64,000 bases of DNA, taken from assembly GCA_009746045.1 (NCBI GenBank), contig RPFO01000076.1:666614-730613 (forward strand), written 5' to 3'. Source of the stretch: Mesostigma viride (lineage: Eukaryota > Streptophyta > Mesostigmatophyceae > Mesostigmatales > Mesostigmataceae). Under the pieces are notes generated by a model that was not told where the DNA came from, made no database searches, and was given only the letters and a program-made list of their open reading frames with translations. How positions within the stretch are numbered: the stretch's first letter is position 1; each line of letters starts with the position of its first letter. Positions 1-8,889 of this stretch are shown in pieces. The translations under genes were made by a program, and so were the position numbers.

Positions 1-1170
1 CCTTCCAAGCTAGGACCTTCTGACCCACTTGTGGCTCCAGCATCTTCCAACCCCGGTCCTTCTCCCTCAGCTTGGCAAAGGTGACATGTGCAGCATGTTT
101 CCAGCCCTCCAGCACATGTGGTGGGCACAGGCCATGATATAGACCCATTGGGCTGACAGCAACTCCATCATAGTAGAAGTTAACCCTGCTGTTCAGCTGC
201 TGCTCCACGTTCCTCAGCCATGCACTCCTGACAAGTGCAGGTGCAGACAAGGGTACCCAGTCTTCAGAGATGATCAATTTCTTGACCTCCTGGATTGCCC
301 TCTCGATAGCACCCTGCTGCCCATGAGCCTCCCTAGGTGTAACCAGCAACTCAGGAAGGGTAGGATCACCCTTGAGATGCTGAAACTGCATGTCCACCTG
401 GATCCTTGTGGTAGGAAACTTGGCTCTTACATTCTGCAGGGCAGCCAGCAAGTACCTGTTCTTCATAGAAGGTAAATGCTCCAGCACCTTGTATTTCGTG
501 TACCTGTCCACGCACACCAACAGTTGCATGCCCCTGATGTGTTGGATATCACACTGCAGATCACCAATGCTCTGAGGTAGAGCTTTGGCATGTGATTTCC
601 TGGGCTTGTTGGAGGACAACTGGCACTTACACCGTGAGGCAGCTTGCTGACACGCCTTAAGAAGGGGTGCCCTGCCCATACGGAAGGCAAAGTTGTTTGA
701 CAGAGAAGTGGCATGCCCAAACATGTTGTGGATTCGGGCACCCAACTCCTGGTACACAGAGGAAGCAGTCCCTGGCACAGTCAGGACTGTGCTGTCAGGT
801 TGTCCAGCATCACCATGCTGACTTCCATCCTGTTCTGACTCAGAGCCTGAGTCACCCTGCTCATGCCCAACACCTGGACCGCCAGCAGGGACCACATGCA
901 TACCACCAGAGGCCTTCACACCCCTCTGTGGTTGTACATTGGTTTCTCTCAAAATGAGAGGTCCACCCTCGTGCCCAGCACGAGGATGCATAGGGTCAGA
1001 CATACTTACAGCTGCATCAGCTGTCAAGGACGTCTTCATAGGAACCTGTACCTCTCCAGGTGACCTGGGGCCACACTGAACCTGGAGATCACCCTCTTGT
1101 TGCCCAGATATAAAATCTGCATTGGAGCACCTGGCCTCCCCCTTGGGTGAATTAAGGTGTGTAGGGGTTG
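1..1170 (-). CDS. pol: pol (integrase region) of element A, partial
   Basis: Read on the minus strand, this stretch stays open and gives an integrase. It has an HHCC zinc site (HNMFGH, then CQQAASRCKC). Three catalytic blocks follow: CDIQHIRG, VDMQFQ and the glutamate block GQQGAIERAIQEVK. The C-terminal part includes NSRVNFYYDGVAVSP. Each block aligns by eye with elements C and D. Integrase joins element cDNA to chromosomal DNA in the nucleus. It follows gag directly, with no retropepsin motif in the ~400 bases between gag and the zinc site, in keeping with the family's order. The protease and RT are expected outside the window. Confidence 0.85.
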
Positions 1171-1180
1171 CCTCAGACAG

Positions 1181-2296
1181 TCACTGCTCCTTGTTGTCTT
1201 CTTGCTGACTGCCCTTTGAAGGCTGGCCTGCCTGGGACTTGTTGTTGTTCTTCTTGTTGTTGTTGTTATTCTTGTTGCTGCCCTGGCCCTGGGACTTCTT
1301 GAAGCTGGGACACTCCTTCTTGATGTGCCCCCACCCCTTGCACAGGTAGCATTGTATCTTGGACTTGCCCTGGCCACTGCCCCCATTGTCAGACGCGTTG
1401 CCCTGCTTGGGCTGACCACCCACCCGCCTGAACACCGACTTGGAGTGTGACCTCCTGTCAGAATCAGGTGAATGATCTCCCTTGCGCTTGTGATGGTTGC
1501 CCCTACGCCCTCCTTGGCTTCGGTCAGCCTCAGACGTCTTGGAGCCACCCTGGGTACGCCCGCCTGCCTGGGTAGCCTTCACTGCTGGCACTCCACCCTC
1601 AAACAGCTCCTCTGCCTCGAGAGCTTGTTTAATGATGACCTTGTAGGCCTTCAGGGTAGAGTGTGGGGCACACATGACTTTTAAGGAGCCACGTGTCGCC
1701 TTATCCAGCCCAGAAACCTTGAGCCAGTTGGTTAGGGCTATGTTATCAGCGACATTAAAGCCGTGAGCCCTGCCCTCCTCAACCATCTTACAATAGTTGA
1801 GAAAGTTCTGGATCAGGTCCCCCTTGACCTCCCACCCTTGATACTTGTCCTGCCAATGGATGCCGACCTTCTTGCGTTGGTCCTCCAGCAGCTCCTTCAG
1901 CTCAGCCACGTACAGTGCCCAGGCCTTATTGGCCTTTTTGCACTCCCTGGTTAGGTCCTTAATCTGGTCAGTACACTTGCCAAAAGTGCTACTGCCTATC
2001 CAGATTTGATAGTAATTTGTACCACCGTACAAGCTAGGGAACCCTTCCAATCCCTCCACAAACTCTTCAGCCTGCTTAGGCTTGGAGTCTGAGGTTACAG
2101 GCTGCAACTGATTGACAATTAAAAGACCCTGTGTGGTAAGATCAAAGCCATGAATAGCTTGTGCATTATTATTATTGTGAGGAAGGTTGGTAATCTCTCC
2201 GGTAAGCCCCACGTCATCTACGTGAGCGGTTCCACTACCAGCACCCCCATTATTATTCCCACTGGCTGGACCCTTGCTACGGCGTCCCTCAGCCAT
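1181..2296 (-). CDS. gag: gag of element A
   Basis: A 371-residue nucleocapsid/capsid precursor starting at an ATG (2294-2296). The middle is helix-rich (residues about 60-240). The tail is basic and Gly/Asn/Lys-rich and carries a CCHC zinc knuckle (CYLCKGWGHIKKEC, around residue 315) that would bind the element RNA. The last 40 residues are an Asn/Lys/Gln low-complexity run ending just before the pol region. Its layout matches gag of element D (knuckle CYFCQGKGHFRNEC). It forms the virus-like particle in which the RNA is copied. Confidence 0.85.
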   Translation of the reverse strand: MAEGRRSKGPASGNNNGGAGSGTAHVDDVGLTGEITNLPHNNNNAQAIHGFDLTTQGLLIVNQLQPVTSDSKPKQAEEFVEGLEGFPSLYGGTNYYQIWIGSSTFGKCTDQIKDLTRECKKANKAWALYVAELKELLEDQRKKVGIHWQDKYQGWEVKGDLIQNFLNYCKMVEEGRAHGFNVADNIALTNWLKVSGLDKATRGSLKVMCAPHSTLKAYKVIIKQALEAEELFEGGVPAVKATQAGGRTQGGSKTSEADRSQGGRRGNHHKRKGDHSPDSDRRSHSKSVFRRVGGQPKQGNASDNGGSGQGKSKIQCYLCKGWGHIKKECPSFKKSQGQGSNKNNNNNKKNNNKSQAGQPSKGSQQEDNKEQ

Positions 2297-2466
2297 CCTG
2301 CACTACCAGCTATTCAAAGAACACCTTAACAAAGCAGCAGAAAATATGTACAAAATTTTTGTGTCGCCACTGCCGCCTGCGCCGGTGTCGCTGCCGCCCC
2401 GCGAATTGCCGCTGAAAATTCGACAAAAAAAATGTCGACGAGTACTGCAGAAGAAAATTAGGCCGA

Positions 2467-3177
2467 CTAGTAGTCAAGGCCCCTGAAGTCGCAGTACGTG
2501 TATACGAACTCACGATCCTCCATATCCAGCTCCGGACCTGCACCGGTATGAATTAAAACCGGCGTGCTCCCCGCCGCGTAAGTTGCGACGCGCCGACGCG
2601 CGACGAGGCGCAGAGGATGTGTAAAGATCGTCAATAATTCCCACCCCGCGGGAATCCACTCTCGCACAGAGGCGAGAAATGCCACCAGGTTAATTAAAAC
2701 CTGGCGCTCGCGACTGCGTACGCCGCGAGTGAGCAGCGATAACAGCGCGAGATCCTGAAACAAATTTGTCGACACCGCCGGCGCGCCCCCCGTGCGTAGC
2801 GATGCCCAGTTTTGCAGGTTTCTCTGGTAACCGGTGAGTGAAGAGAGGACGTTGTCCAACTCCTCAATGGCAGTCGTGACTTCGGTCACCGACCGCAAAC
2901 CTCCCCGCACCTGGACCGTAAATGTCGATAAAATGTTTCGAATCTGGTCCAACAGGTTGCGGATTGCCGGCACCAGTGCTGGCAAATCGGGGTCCTCGGG
3001 GTTATCCCCGAGCAATGCGTGAGCTGCACGCTGCTGACGATGAAGCTCGTCGAGCGAGACCGTTACTTCGTCGAGCAATTGCTGCCACGACGGCACCGTC
3101 GGTCTTGACGAAGAACCAGCCGGCGGAGCGGCTATTTCCTCATCGTCCGGAATCCGAAATTCTTCCGAATTTGGCAT
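2467..3177 (-). CDS. Extra 5' reading frame (ORF0) of element A
   Basis: A 236-residue frame between the 5' LTR and gag. I chose the ATG at 3175-3177 because it lies just inside the LTR edge and is followed by an acidic N-terminus (PDDEE). The body is predicted mostly helical, with long heptad-like stretches (LLDQIRNILSTF, EELDNVLSSL) and no zinc motif. Elements C and D carry frames of similar texture in the same place (38300-39516 and 59612-60172), and B has one at 15674-16207; E has none. Function unknown; an extra structural or regulatory protein is a guess. Confidence 0.6.
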   Translation of the reverse strand: MPNSEEFRIPDDEEIAAPPAGSSSRPTVPSWQQLLDEVTVSLDELHRQQRAAHALLGDNPEDPDLPALVPAIRNLLDQIRNILSTFTVQVRGGLRSVTEVTTAIEELDNVLSSLTGYQRNLQNWASLRTGGAPAVSTNLFQDLALLSLLTRGVRSRERQVLINLVAFLASVREWIPAGWELLTIFTHPLRLVARRRVATYAAGSTPVLIHTGAGPELDMEDREFVYTYCDFRGLDY

Positions 3178-3201
3178 CTTTTTGACAGAGCGTGTAATAC
3201 G

Positions 3202-3818
3202 AGTTGTGAGGGTAAGAATGCCACGAATTCCGCCATGGTTCTTGCAGGAAGTTGCCTTTATTAACAATCAGGAAACACAGACGTAAGTCACGTCACTTCC
3301 AAGACTGCACGCAGCACAGACGACAGGGTCGCAGTGCCAAGAGAACGTGCACGCAAGAACTAGCGTCCCGGTGTGACCAAGTCACTCATATAGCTTACTA
3401 GGGACGCGTCCAAGTATTCAGCTGCACTGTCACAGCTGAACTGTCAATCAATTGATTACACAGACTCTGGCACGCCTTTGGCGCGCAGATCTATCAATTG
3501 TCCATACGGCTAGTCCTGTGGACCTATCCGTACACTAGTCAGCATCAATTGTCTCATAGGTCCTGGCGCGCTACAGTGCGCCTACCTATCAATTGACCAT
3601 CAAGTCCTGTACAAGTCCTGTCAACGTCCTGCGGACTATCAAAGTGACACTTGTACATCCTGTGTCCGTACGCGCCCACAGTGGCGCGCCGGGTACTGTC
3701 GGCACAGCCTAGGAAACGTCATAACTTTTACGTTCCTTAACCAAATGAGGCGTTCAAGGTGCCGTTGGAAAGAGCGTAACAATCTCTATCCATCTAACGT
3801 AAATCCTTTACGTTAACT
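3202..3818 (-). repeat. 5' LTR of element A
   Basis: Bounded by AGTTGTG at the inner edge and GTTAACT at the outer edge. The outer ~110 bp parallel the end of the element D LTR in order: CATAACTTT, a GGTGCCG block, then GTTAACT. The second LTR is outside the window, so the call rests on homology with D and on its position upstream of ORF0 and gag. Confidence 0.65.
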
Positions 3819-4139
3819 GTAGAATATCCCGAATCTGCACGGCTAGTATTAAATAATGCGTAGGTTGTTCTTTTCAGGGGCACTGCACCTCACGCCCCGT
3901 TCCGCCCGGGTATAATCAACCCAAGCGCGGAACGCACATTTTATTTAATTCATTTTTCAACCATGCACTATATTGCATCTACTAATCACAAAAGCTCTAG
4001 CCAAACAGCTACGAGTAAACACTACGACCTATAAGCCGCTCATCCAGCGGCCTCTTGTTCCCGCATTCACGTATAGAAGAAACTCCGTTCAAAGAACCCC
4101 GATTGCAAAGTTGATCAGCTCAACGAGCTTGATCCAACC

Positions 4140-4871
4140 ATGATGTCAAATGTAGCAGAAAGTAGTCATATAAGTTCCGGTATACCCGAAACTAGCACAC
4201 TCAATAATAAGACTGTCAGGCATATTGGGGCATATCCTGACAGTGCCATCAGGATAATTCAGATACTTCCATGCAAGAAGGCCGCCGCCTTCCGCCACCA
4301 CATGGCAGTGCTGCTGGAGAAGTACCTCGACGCCGACCCGGCGCTCATCCAGGACCTGCACGACCGGTACCGCGACAGGACCGGCGAGGAGTTCGTGCCT
4401 CTCCCTCGCCAGCAAGTGTTGGAGGCCCCTCGCATCAAGAGCTGCGAGAAGACCAAACTGGACATGCGCGCCATCAAGGAGAGCAGCGCCAAGCCCGTGC
4501 CCGCTCGAGTGTACGCCGCCGTCAACAACCTTTCCAACAAGCTGGCGACGGGCTACGATCAAACGGCAGACTACCGCAAGGACCAGGGGCTCACGAAGAA
4601 GAGCCAGGCCACTCGCGACACCTTCACGGATGGGATGTGCGGCCTGTCGATATTCTTCCACGAGCAGCACAAGGCCATGATGTCCAAGGGGGGCGACCCC
4701 GAGAAGTCGGCCCTCTCCATAGTGGACATGCTGGCACCTGGGCTAGAAAAGCTGGGTCACTACAAGGAGGCTCGCGAGTACCGCGGCCCCGAGTTCGCGA
4801 TTAACAACAAGCGTCTTATGCTAGAGAACCAGGCATGGAACAGGGAGAACAACAAGAGGATAAAATGCTGA
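4140..4871 (+). CDS. Uncharacterised 243-aa protein, possibly antirepressor-like
   Basis: Starts at tandem ATGs (4140, 4143). Residues about 35-75 read IRIIQILPCKKAAAFRHHMA, then a LEKYLDADPALI block. The pattern FR-x3-A-x3-L-x-YL-x-D-x2-LI resembles a segment I associate with KilA-N/Bro-type antirepressor-like proteins of algal large DNA viruses; this is a recollection, not a search result. The C-terminal half (about 110-243) is charged and helical with no catalytic motif I recognise. The first ~45 codons are AT-rich and the rest GC-rich, so the true start could be further in. A hairpin follows the stop by about 10 bases. It converges on the small membrane gene at 4974-5180. Confidence 0.5.
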   Translation: MMSNVAESSHISSGIPETSTLNNKTVRHIGAYPDSAIRIIQILPCKKAAAFRHHMAVLLEKYLDADPALIQDLHDRYRDRTGEEFVPLPRQQVLEAPRIKSCEKTKLDMRAIKESSAKPVPARVYAAVNNLSNKLATGYDQTADYRKDQGLTKKSQATRDTFTDGMCGLSIFFHEQHKAMMSKGGDPEKSALSIVDMLAPGLEKLGHYKEAREYRGPEFAINNKRLMLENQAWNRENNKRIKC

Positions 4872-4881
4872 CCATCCGGTG

Positions 4882-4898
4882 TTGATTCAAATAATCAA
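4882..4898. terminator. Short hairpin between convergent genes
   Basis: TTGATT and AATCAA form a 6-bp stem around a CAAAT loop, 10 bases after the stop of the 4140-4871 gene and followed by AT-rich sequence. Its position between two convergent genes fits a 3'-end-forming signal, as used by several giant viruses, though the stem is short. A related TTTGATTCAA string lies near 7889 between the next convergent pair. Confidence 0.3.
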
Positions 4899-4973
4899 TT
4901 TATTAAATTTTATTACAATCAATAACTAGGCCGTTTCATTGCAGCCATGCATGCGCAAACTACATCATATGCG

Positions 4974-5180
4974 TCACAATTTCCCCATCATCATAACGAC
5001 CAATAGACCGACCACTGCAAGCGCAAAAAGCACCGGGATCGTCATTTCCCTGGAGGACACACCCTCCGCCTTCTTGATGGGCGCCGTGGGTTCCAGCGGC
5101 TCCCTCATCTTCACGTCCATCTCCCCCTCCACCACCGGGGGCGTGTTCTCAACGGACGTTGTCATTGTGTTCATCGACAT
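4974..5180 (-). CDS. Small tail-anchored membrane protein (68 aa)
   Basis: ATG at 5178-5180. The first ~45 residues are polar, with acidic and basic clusters (VVEGEMDVKMREPLEP). The last 20 form one hydrophobic span (IPVLFALAVVGLLVVMMM) ending in GKL, so it would be a C-tail-anchored membrane protein with its N-terminus in the cytosol or virion interior. No family recognised. It is 41 bases from the next minus-strand gene (5222-5488), which also has a single span, and the two could be co-expressed. Small one-span proteins in a row are common in large DNA viruses. Confidence 0.5.
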   Translation of the reverse strand: MSMNTMTTSVENTPPVVEGEMDVKMREPLEPTAPIKKAEGVSSREMTIPVLFALAVVGLLVVMMMGKL

Positions 5181-5221
5181 GACAGCTACAGTTGTCTACT
5201 AATACGACGGGGAAATTATTC

Positions 5222-5488
5222 CTAAGGCGCGGTCGGTGGCACTTTGCGTGTGGAGACCGGCAATTCTGGATCGACGCCCAGGCTGTTCAAGCGCCGAAGC
5301 TCGCTTAAACCGATGACAGGCGACACTTTTTTGTCCAGGATGCGTCGTGCCGATTCACCGGCGCGAACGGACCTCTCGCGCTCGTCCAGCGCCCTGCCCA
5401 AGTCGGCGTTGTGGTAGTGCAAGAAAGAAGATAGTCTGGCCATACCGAAGAAGACCAGCAAAGCGCCGACAAAGCTGCTATCTGACAT
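5222..5488 (-). CDS. Small N-anchored membrane protein (88 aa)
   Basis: Start taken at the ATG 5486-5488 (MSDSSFVGALL). A hydrophobic span at residues about 5-22 (FVGALLVFFGMARLSSFL) is followed by a charged, helical soluble part rich in Arg and Glu (RALDERERSVRAGESARR) and a Pro-rich end. This gives one span with the C-terminus outside the lipid. No known family. It lies between the tail-anchored gene and the coiled-coil gene on the same strand, with short gaps of 41 and 51 bases. Confidence 0.5.
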   Translation of the reverse strand: MSDSSFVGALLVFFGMARLSSFLHYHNADLGRALDERERSVRAGESARRILDKKVSPVIGLSELRRLNSLGVDPELPVSTRKVPPTAP

Positions 5489-5539
5489 GATATATACACT
5501 TAATAGCCCCCACAATTTACCACACGGCCTATCGCCAAA

Positions 5540-6025
5540 CTAATTGAGTGTCACGGGGACTCCGCCCATCTTCGCGTTGACGAGCTCCGTCCTTGCGGCG
5601 GCCAGCTGCGTCCTCAGCTTCTCCGCGCACGATTCATTCTCCCTCAGAGCCAGCCCCAACTGGGTAACTACCGCGTCCCTGTCGAGCACGATGAGCTTGA
5701 GGTCGTTGATCTCATTTACGAGCTTCTTCCTGGCCCTCTCGTACCGCTTCCTGGTGGCGTCCTTGTCCTTCTTGTGCTTGGCCACGACCGCCTGCAGCTT
5801 GTCCCTTATGTCCACGAACTGGTCCTGGAAAGAGGCCAGCAGCTCCCTGGGGACGAGCACCTTGGAAGGGAGAGGGCCCTCGTTCAGCCTTATCACCCTG
5901 TTTCCGGCGGTAGAAGACGAACTCTGCCCTCCGTTTTCGTCCGAAGGAGGGATGTTCTCTTTGTCGGAATCGTACCCGCAATCAGAGTCACTTTTTCCCT
6001 GAGAACTGGCGCTGCACTCCTCCAT
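5540..6025 (-). CDS. Acidic N-terminus plus coiled-coil protein (161 aa)
   Basis: Start taken at the ATG 6023-6025 (MEECSASSQ). Residues 1-45 are Ser/Asp/Glu-rich (SDSDCGYDSDKENIPPSDE). Residues about 65-155 are a long heptad-rich helix with Lys/Arg and Glu clusters (DATRKRYERARKKLVNEI, then LRENESCAEKLRTQLAAA), so a coiled-coil dimer is likely. No enzymatic motif. It is divergent from the zinc protein gene at 6703, and the shared upstream region holds the AATATC box cluster, so the two may share control. Confidence 0.5.
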   Translation of the reverse strand: MEECSASSQGKSDSDCGYDSDKENIPPSDENGGQSSSSTAGNRVIRLNEGPLPSKVLVPRELLASFQDQFVDIRDKLQAVVAKHKKDKDATRKRYERARKKLVNEINDLKLIVLDRDAVVTQLGLALRENESCAEKLRTQLAAARTELVNAKMGGVPVTLN

Positions 6026-6702
6026 GGCTACCGGCCGAAGTCCGTCGGTTGGGTCGCAGGAGAGAAGGAGACTCTGCATCCCAGGCCTTAAGTGCCTTTT
6101 TCAGTCCGGATATTTCCAGATATTTGGAAATATCTGGGCCGAAATATCCGCCGAAAATATCTGCACACAATATCTGCCCACTGCCATGGAAAAGCGGCCC
6201 CTTTTCCGACGCTTCGGCCGCCCAGGGGGGAAAATATCTCGAGATTCTTTTCCAGATTCTGCTGACATGGCAGATTCGGCCAGATTCCGGATGCAGAAAT
6301 ATCCAGATCTGTAACTGCCGGACGGATCTCTGGACCCGTGTCAGTCCGTACGGAAATCAGAGATCTGACATACTGTCAGGCCAGAAACCACACTGACGGT
6401 CCGTAACCGCCGGAAATATCCCGTGGCATCCGGATTTCAGCCCCAGATATATTTCGAACAAATATCCAGATATTTTGTGAGCGGAATTGGGGCCGTGGAT
6501 CGGCCGAAATTCATCCCAGCCGTCCGTCAAGCGCCAGAAAACCTTCATAAGCCCTCCCACCCCTTTGCCCAGCTCCCAATCCGCCATCCCCAGCCACAAG
6601 AAAAGCCTCTCACACCCCTCCAACAAAAAGTTACTGCAACCCGGCAGCCATACCCCCATCCGCAAGAAAGGCTCTCGTCCCCACACCTGCCCAGCGCCCG
6701 AA
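6026..6702. promoter_or_regulatory. Divergent intergenic region with repeated AATATC boxes
   Basis: Between two divergent genes. About eleven copies of A-AATATC-(C/T), in either orientation, lie between roughly 6105 and 6480, many as GAAATATCC or GATATTT and some paired as small inverted repeats (CCAGATATTTGG). Such clustering is unlike the neighbouring GC-rich DNA. The position suggests regulatory binding sites for both genes. The frame from 6487 to 6702 is open but starts only with a TTG, so I treat it as upstream sequence. Confidence 0.4.
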
Positions 6703-7800
6703 ATGCCCAGCGCCCCGGCCGAAATCGTGGGCAGCGACTCAGAGGCCGAAGATGGCAAGTGGCTGTACCACCCTGCCACAGGGGAGAAGTGCGAGAACAA
6801 CAAGGACACTCTCCAGGCGCACAACAAATGGCTCAAGGACACCCCTTACCAGAGGAGGAAGACGCCAACCGGCTTCGATTTCTGCTTCCGTTGCGGACTG
6901 CTCCGGCCACTGTCCCACTTTGCTGCAGGGGTCAAGCCCGCCGACTCCCCCGACTGCCGTGCGTGCAGGAAGCAGATGGCGGACTTTGCCAAAAAGAAGG
7001 AGAGCGACCTGCGCGCGAAGGCCGACAAGGAGGTCGCCAGACTCGTGGGTGACGGGCGCGTCCCCGAGTTCACCTTCGTTCCTCAGAGCGCCCGGGGCGA
7101 CAAGGAGTTCGAGGAGGCCGCGTGGGACGCCCACAAGCACAGCACCGGCCCTCTCGGCGACATGGGCAACGAGGGGATCCCTGACTGCTTCCTGTGCGGC
7201 GAGCGAGTCGACAACGTGTACACGGTCAAGGTGAGCCCCGGCTCGGGCCCGCACTTCCACGCCGGCGGCGTCTGCTGCGGGTGCGCCTTGAAGGTGCTCG
7301 TCGACAGGCAGGATCCGGGCGACATAGATTGCCTGATATGCCACAAGGAGGAGCGGCGGCGCGTGGCCAAGCTGCAGTTCCCCTACTTCGTCTTTGACCC
7401 CACCATGACCATGCTGGCTCACCTGGGCAGCGGCGAGGACTACGGCATGCGCGACTTCTACGACATCGGGGTGGAAGGCGGGGAGGAGGCACCGCAGGGA
7501 GAGGAAGAGGAGGTCCAGGAGGAGGAGGAGGAGGAGGAGGAGGAGGAGGAGGAGGAGGAGGAGGAGGAGGAGAAGCCCTACGAGGACACTGGCGCGGGGG
7601 GAAAGCTGCTGAGGGGCGGCACGCGCAGTGGGAAGAGGGCGGCCGACAAGTTGATCCGGGACATACTGACCGAGGAGTCGAGGGCAGTGGAGAAGGAGGA
7701 AGAGTTCCTGACATGGAAGGTCGTGGTCATGGACCAGTCTGATGACGAGTCCTTCCCGGACACCGAGGCGCAGAAGAAGAAGAAGAAGCAGAAGAAGTAG
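6703..7800 (+). CDS. Protein with two zinc-binding modules and a poly-Glu tract (365 aa)
   Basis: Start taken at the ATG 6703 (MPSAPAEIVGSDSE); the frame is open 216 bases further up but without an ATG. Module 1 is a CCCC site (FCFRCG, then CRACR ~22 residues later). Module 2 is RING- or treble-clef-like: CFLCGE, then HFHAGGVCCGC, then CLIC. A glutamate run encoded by a GGA/GAG array (7515-7575) follows, then a basic C-terminus ending KKKKKQKK, which could be a nuclear signal. This layout suggests a nucleic-acid-binding or ubiquitin-related nuclear protein. I know no family with this order. It converges on the gene at 7928-8803. Confidence 0.55.
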   Translation: MPSAPAEIVGSDSEAEDGKWLYHPATGEKCENNKDTLQAHNKWLKDTPYQRRKTPTGFDFCFRCGLLRPLSHFAAGVKPADSPDCRACRKQMADFAKKKESDLRAKADKEVARLVGDGRVPEFTFVPQSARGDKEFEEAAWDAHKHSTGPLGDMGNEGIPDCFLCGERVDNVYTVKVSPGSGPHFHAGGVCCGCALKVLVDRQDPGDIDCLICHKEERRRVAKLQFPYFVFDPTMTMLAHLGSGEDYGMRDFYDIGVEGGEEAPQGEEEEVQEEEEEEEEEEEEEEEEEEKPYEDTGAGGKLLRGGTRSGKRAADKLIRDILTEESRAVEKEEEFLTWKVVVMDQSDDESFPDTEAQKKKKKQKK

Positions 7801-7927
7801 ATCGGTCGGGTGTCACATAGACCAGTCGGCGCGTGTTAACGCATTCAGACATGTTAACGTATCTAAATTTAATACAAAGCTATCAATGAGTGAGTATTTG
7901 ATTCAACACAGAGCAAACCAAAACTTT

Positions 7928-8803
7928 TTAATACGTGTTGCGCGCCCGCCCGCCCCCCCTCGTGGCGCGCGTCTTCTTCTTTCCTCTCGCCTTGCCGGCC
8001 CTCATCTCCCTCGCGATGGCCGCCTCCACCTCCGCCATCAGCCCCCTCGCGCCAACCGCTCGCCCTCTGCCCCTACCCCTCCCTCGCGTGCCCCTAGACG
8101 CAGTCCTAGACGGCGCCCTCGCGCGCGACACCCGCGCCCCGCGCGGCTGTTCCCACGGCGCACCGTTTGGCCCGACAGGGTACATGACACGGTAGATGGG
8201 TTTGTATCCCCGGCCGCGGTAGTCATCGAAGGGGTCGTACTTGGACGTGACCACGGCAGCGGGCGGACCACCACCGCCGCCACCACCACCACCACCACCA
8301 CCACCACCACCGCCGCCACCACCACCACCACCACCACCGCCGCCGCCACCACCACCACCACCACCACCGCCGCCACCACCACCACCACCACCACCACCAC
8401 CACCGCCGCGGCCACCAGCAGCAGCAGCAGCAGCAGCGGCAGCGGCAGCAGCAGCGGCAGCGGCAGCGGCAGCAGGATCACTTGGATCAAGAGGGGTAGG
8501 AGGAGGAGGAGGAGGAGGGCTACCGGTGGCTGCAGCAGCAGTAGCTGCCTTGATAGCGGGACCGGTAGCGGGATCATCCCCTAGAGCGAGAGTATTGTCA
8601 GAGTCTTGTACAGTGGGATCGTTAAGGTTGGAAGAGGAATCTGCAGGTTTTTTACTTTTACTACCCGCCCTCATCGCGTGCGTCCGCCCCGCCCGCGCGG
8701 CACCCCGGTGCTGCGCGCAGGTGCTTCCCCCCGTCGCCGCGCGCCGGCTGCAAGCGCTGCCCGTCCGCGTCCTGGCGACGCACATCGCGTGGTTCACGCC
8801 CAT
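7928..8803 (-). CDS. Giant-virus-type C3H zinc-motif protein with Gly-rich centre (291 aa)
   Basis: ATG at 8801-8803; an alternative ATG at 8785 sits directly before the motif. The N-terminus has MCVARTRTGSACSRRA followed by GGSTCAQH, a C-x7-C-x7-C-x2-H pattern. Short motifs of this type (C-x-A-R-T-...-G-x2-C-...-C-x2-H) recur in proteins of phycodnaviruses and mimivirus relatives; the role is unknown and zinc binding is presumed. The middle is low complexity: a poly-Pro stretch, a poly-Ala run, then ~60 glycines encoded by a CCA/CCG array (about 8263-8407). The basic C-terminus has RG repeats (RGRGRGRGRA), consistent with nucleic acid binding. The repeats make the middle length-variable. Confidence 0.5.
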   Translation of the reverse strand: MGVNHAMCVARTRTGSACSRRAATGGSTCAQHRGAARAGRTHAMRAGSKSKKPADSSSNLNDPTVQDSDNTLALGDDPATGPAIKAATAAAATGSPPPPPPPTPLDPSDPAAAAAAAAAAAAAAAAAAAGGRGGGGGGGGGGGGGGGGGGGGGGGGGGGGGGGGGGGGGGGGGGGGGGGPPAAVVTSKYDPFDDYRGRGYKPIYRVMYPVGPNGAPWEQPRGARVSRARAPSRTASRGTRGRGRGRGRAVGARGLMAEVEAAIAREMRAGKARGKKKTRATRGGGRARNTY

Positions 8804-8889
8804 GGAAGTCGTATACACCTATACCCGCACATTTTATTTGGCGCGTCGCCGACCGGGAGCGCCCGGCCCCTCGACCCCCGCCGCCGCCG

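Larger units (their letters stand above)
1..3818 (-). mobile_element. Copia-type LTR element A, cut by the left window edge
   Basis: Minus-strand LTR retroelement of the same family as B-E. Parts in order from its 5' end: LTR (3202-3818), an extra upstream reading frame (2467-3177), gag (1181-2296), and the integrase part of pol (1 to about 1170). The rest of pol and the 3' LTR lie beyond the window. The LTR ends in GTTAACT, as in element D, and the two LTRs share a similar outer ~110 bp. The frames seen look open, so this copy is probably fairly young. Its partner target duplication cannot be checked; the five bases outside the LTR are GTAGA. Confidence 0.85.

Noticed and set aside
6487-6702. 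Upstream extension of the zinc protein gene
   Set aside because: Open but begins with TTG only, and lies in the AATATC box region; the ATG at 6703 is the better start.
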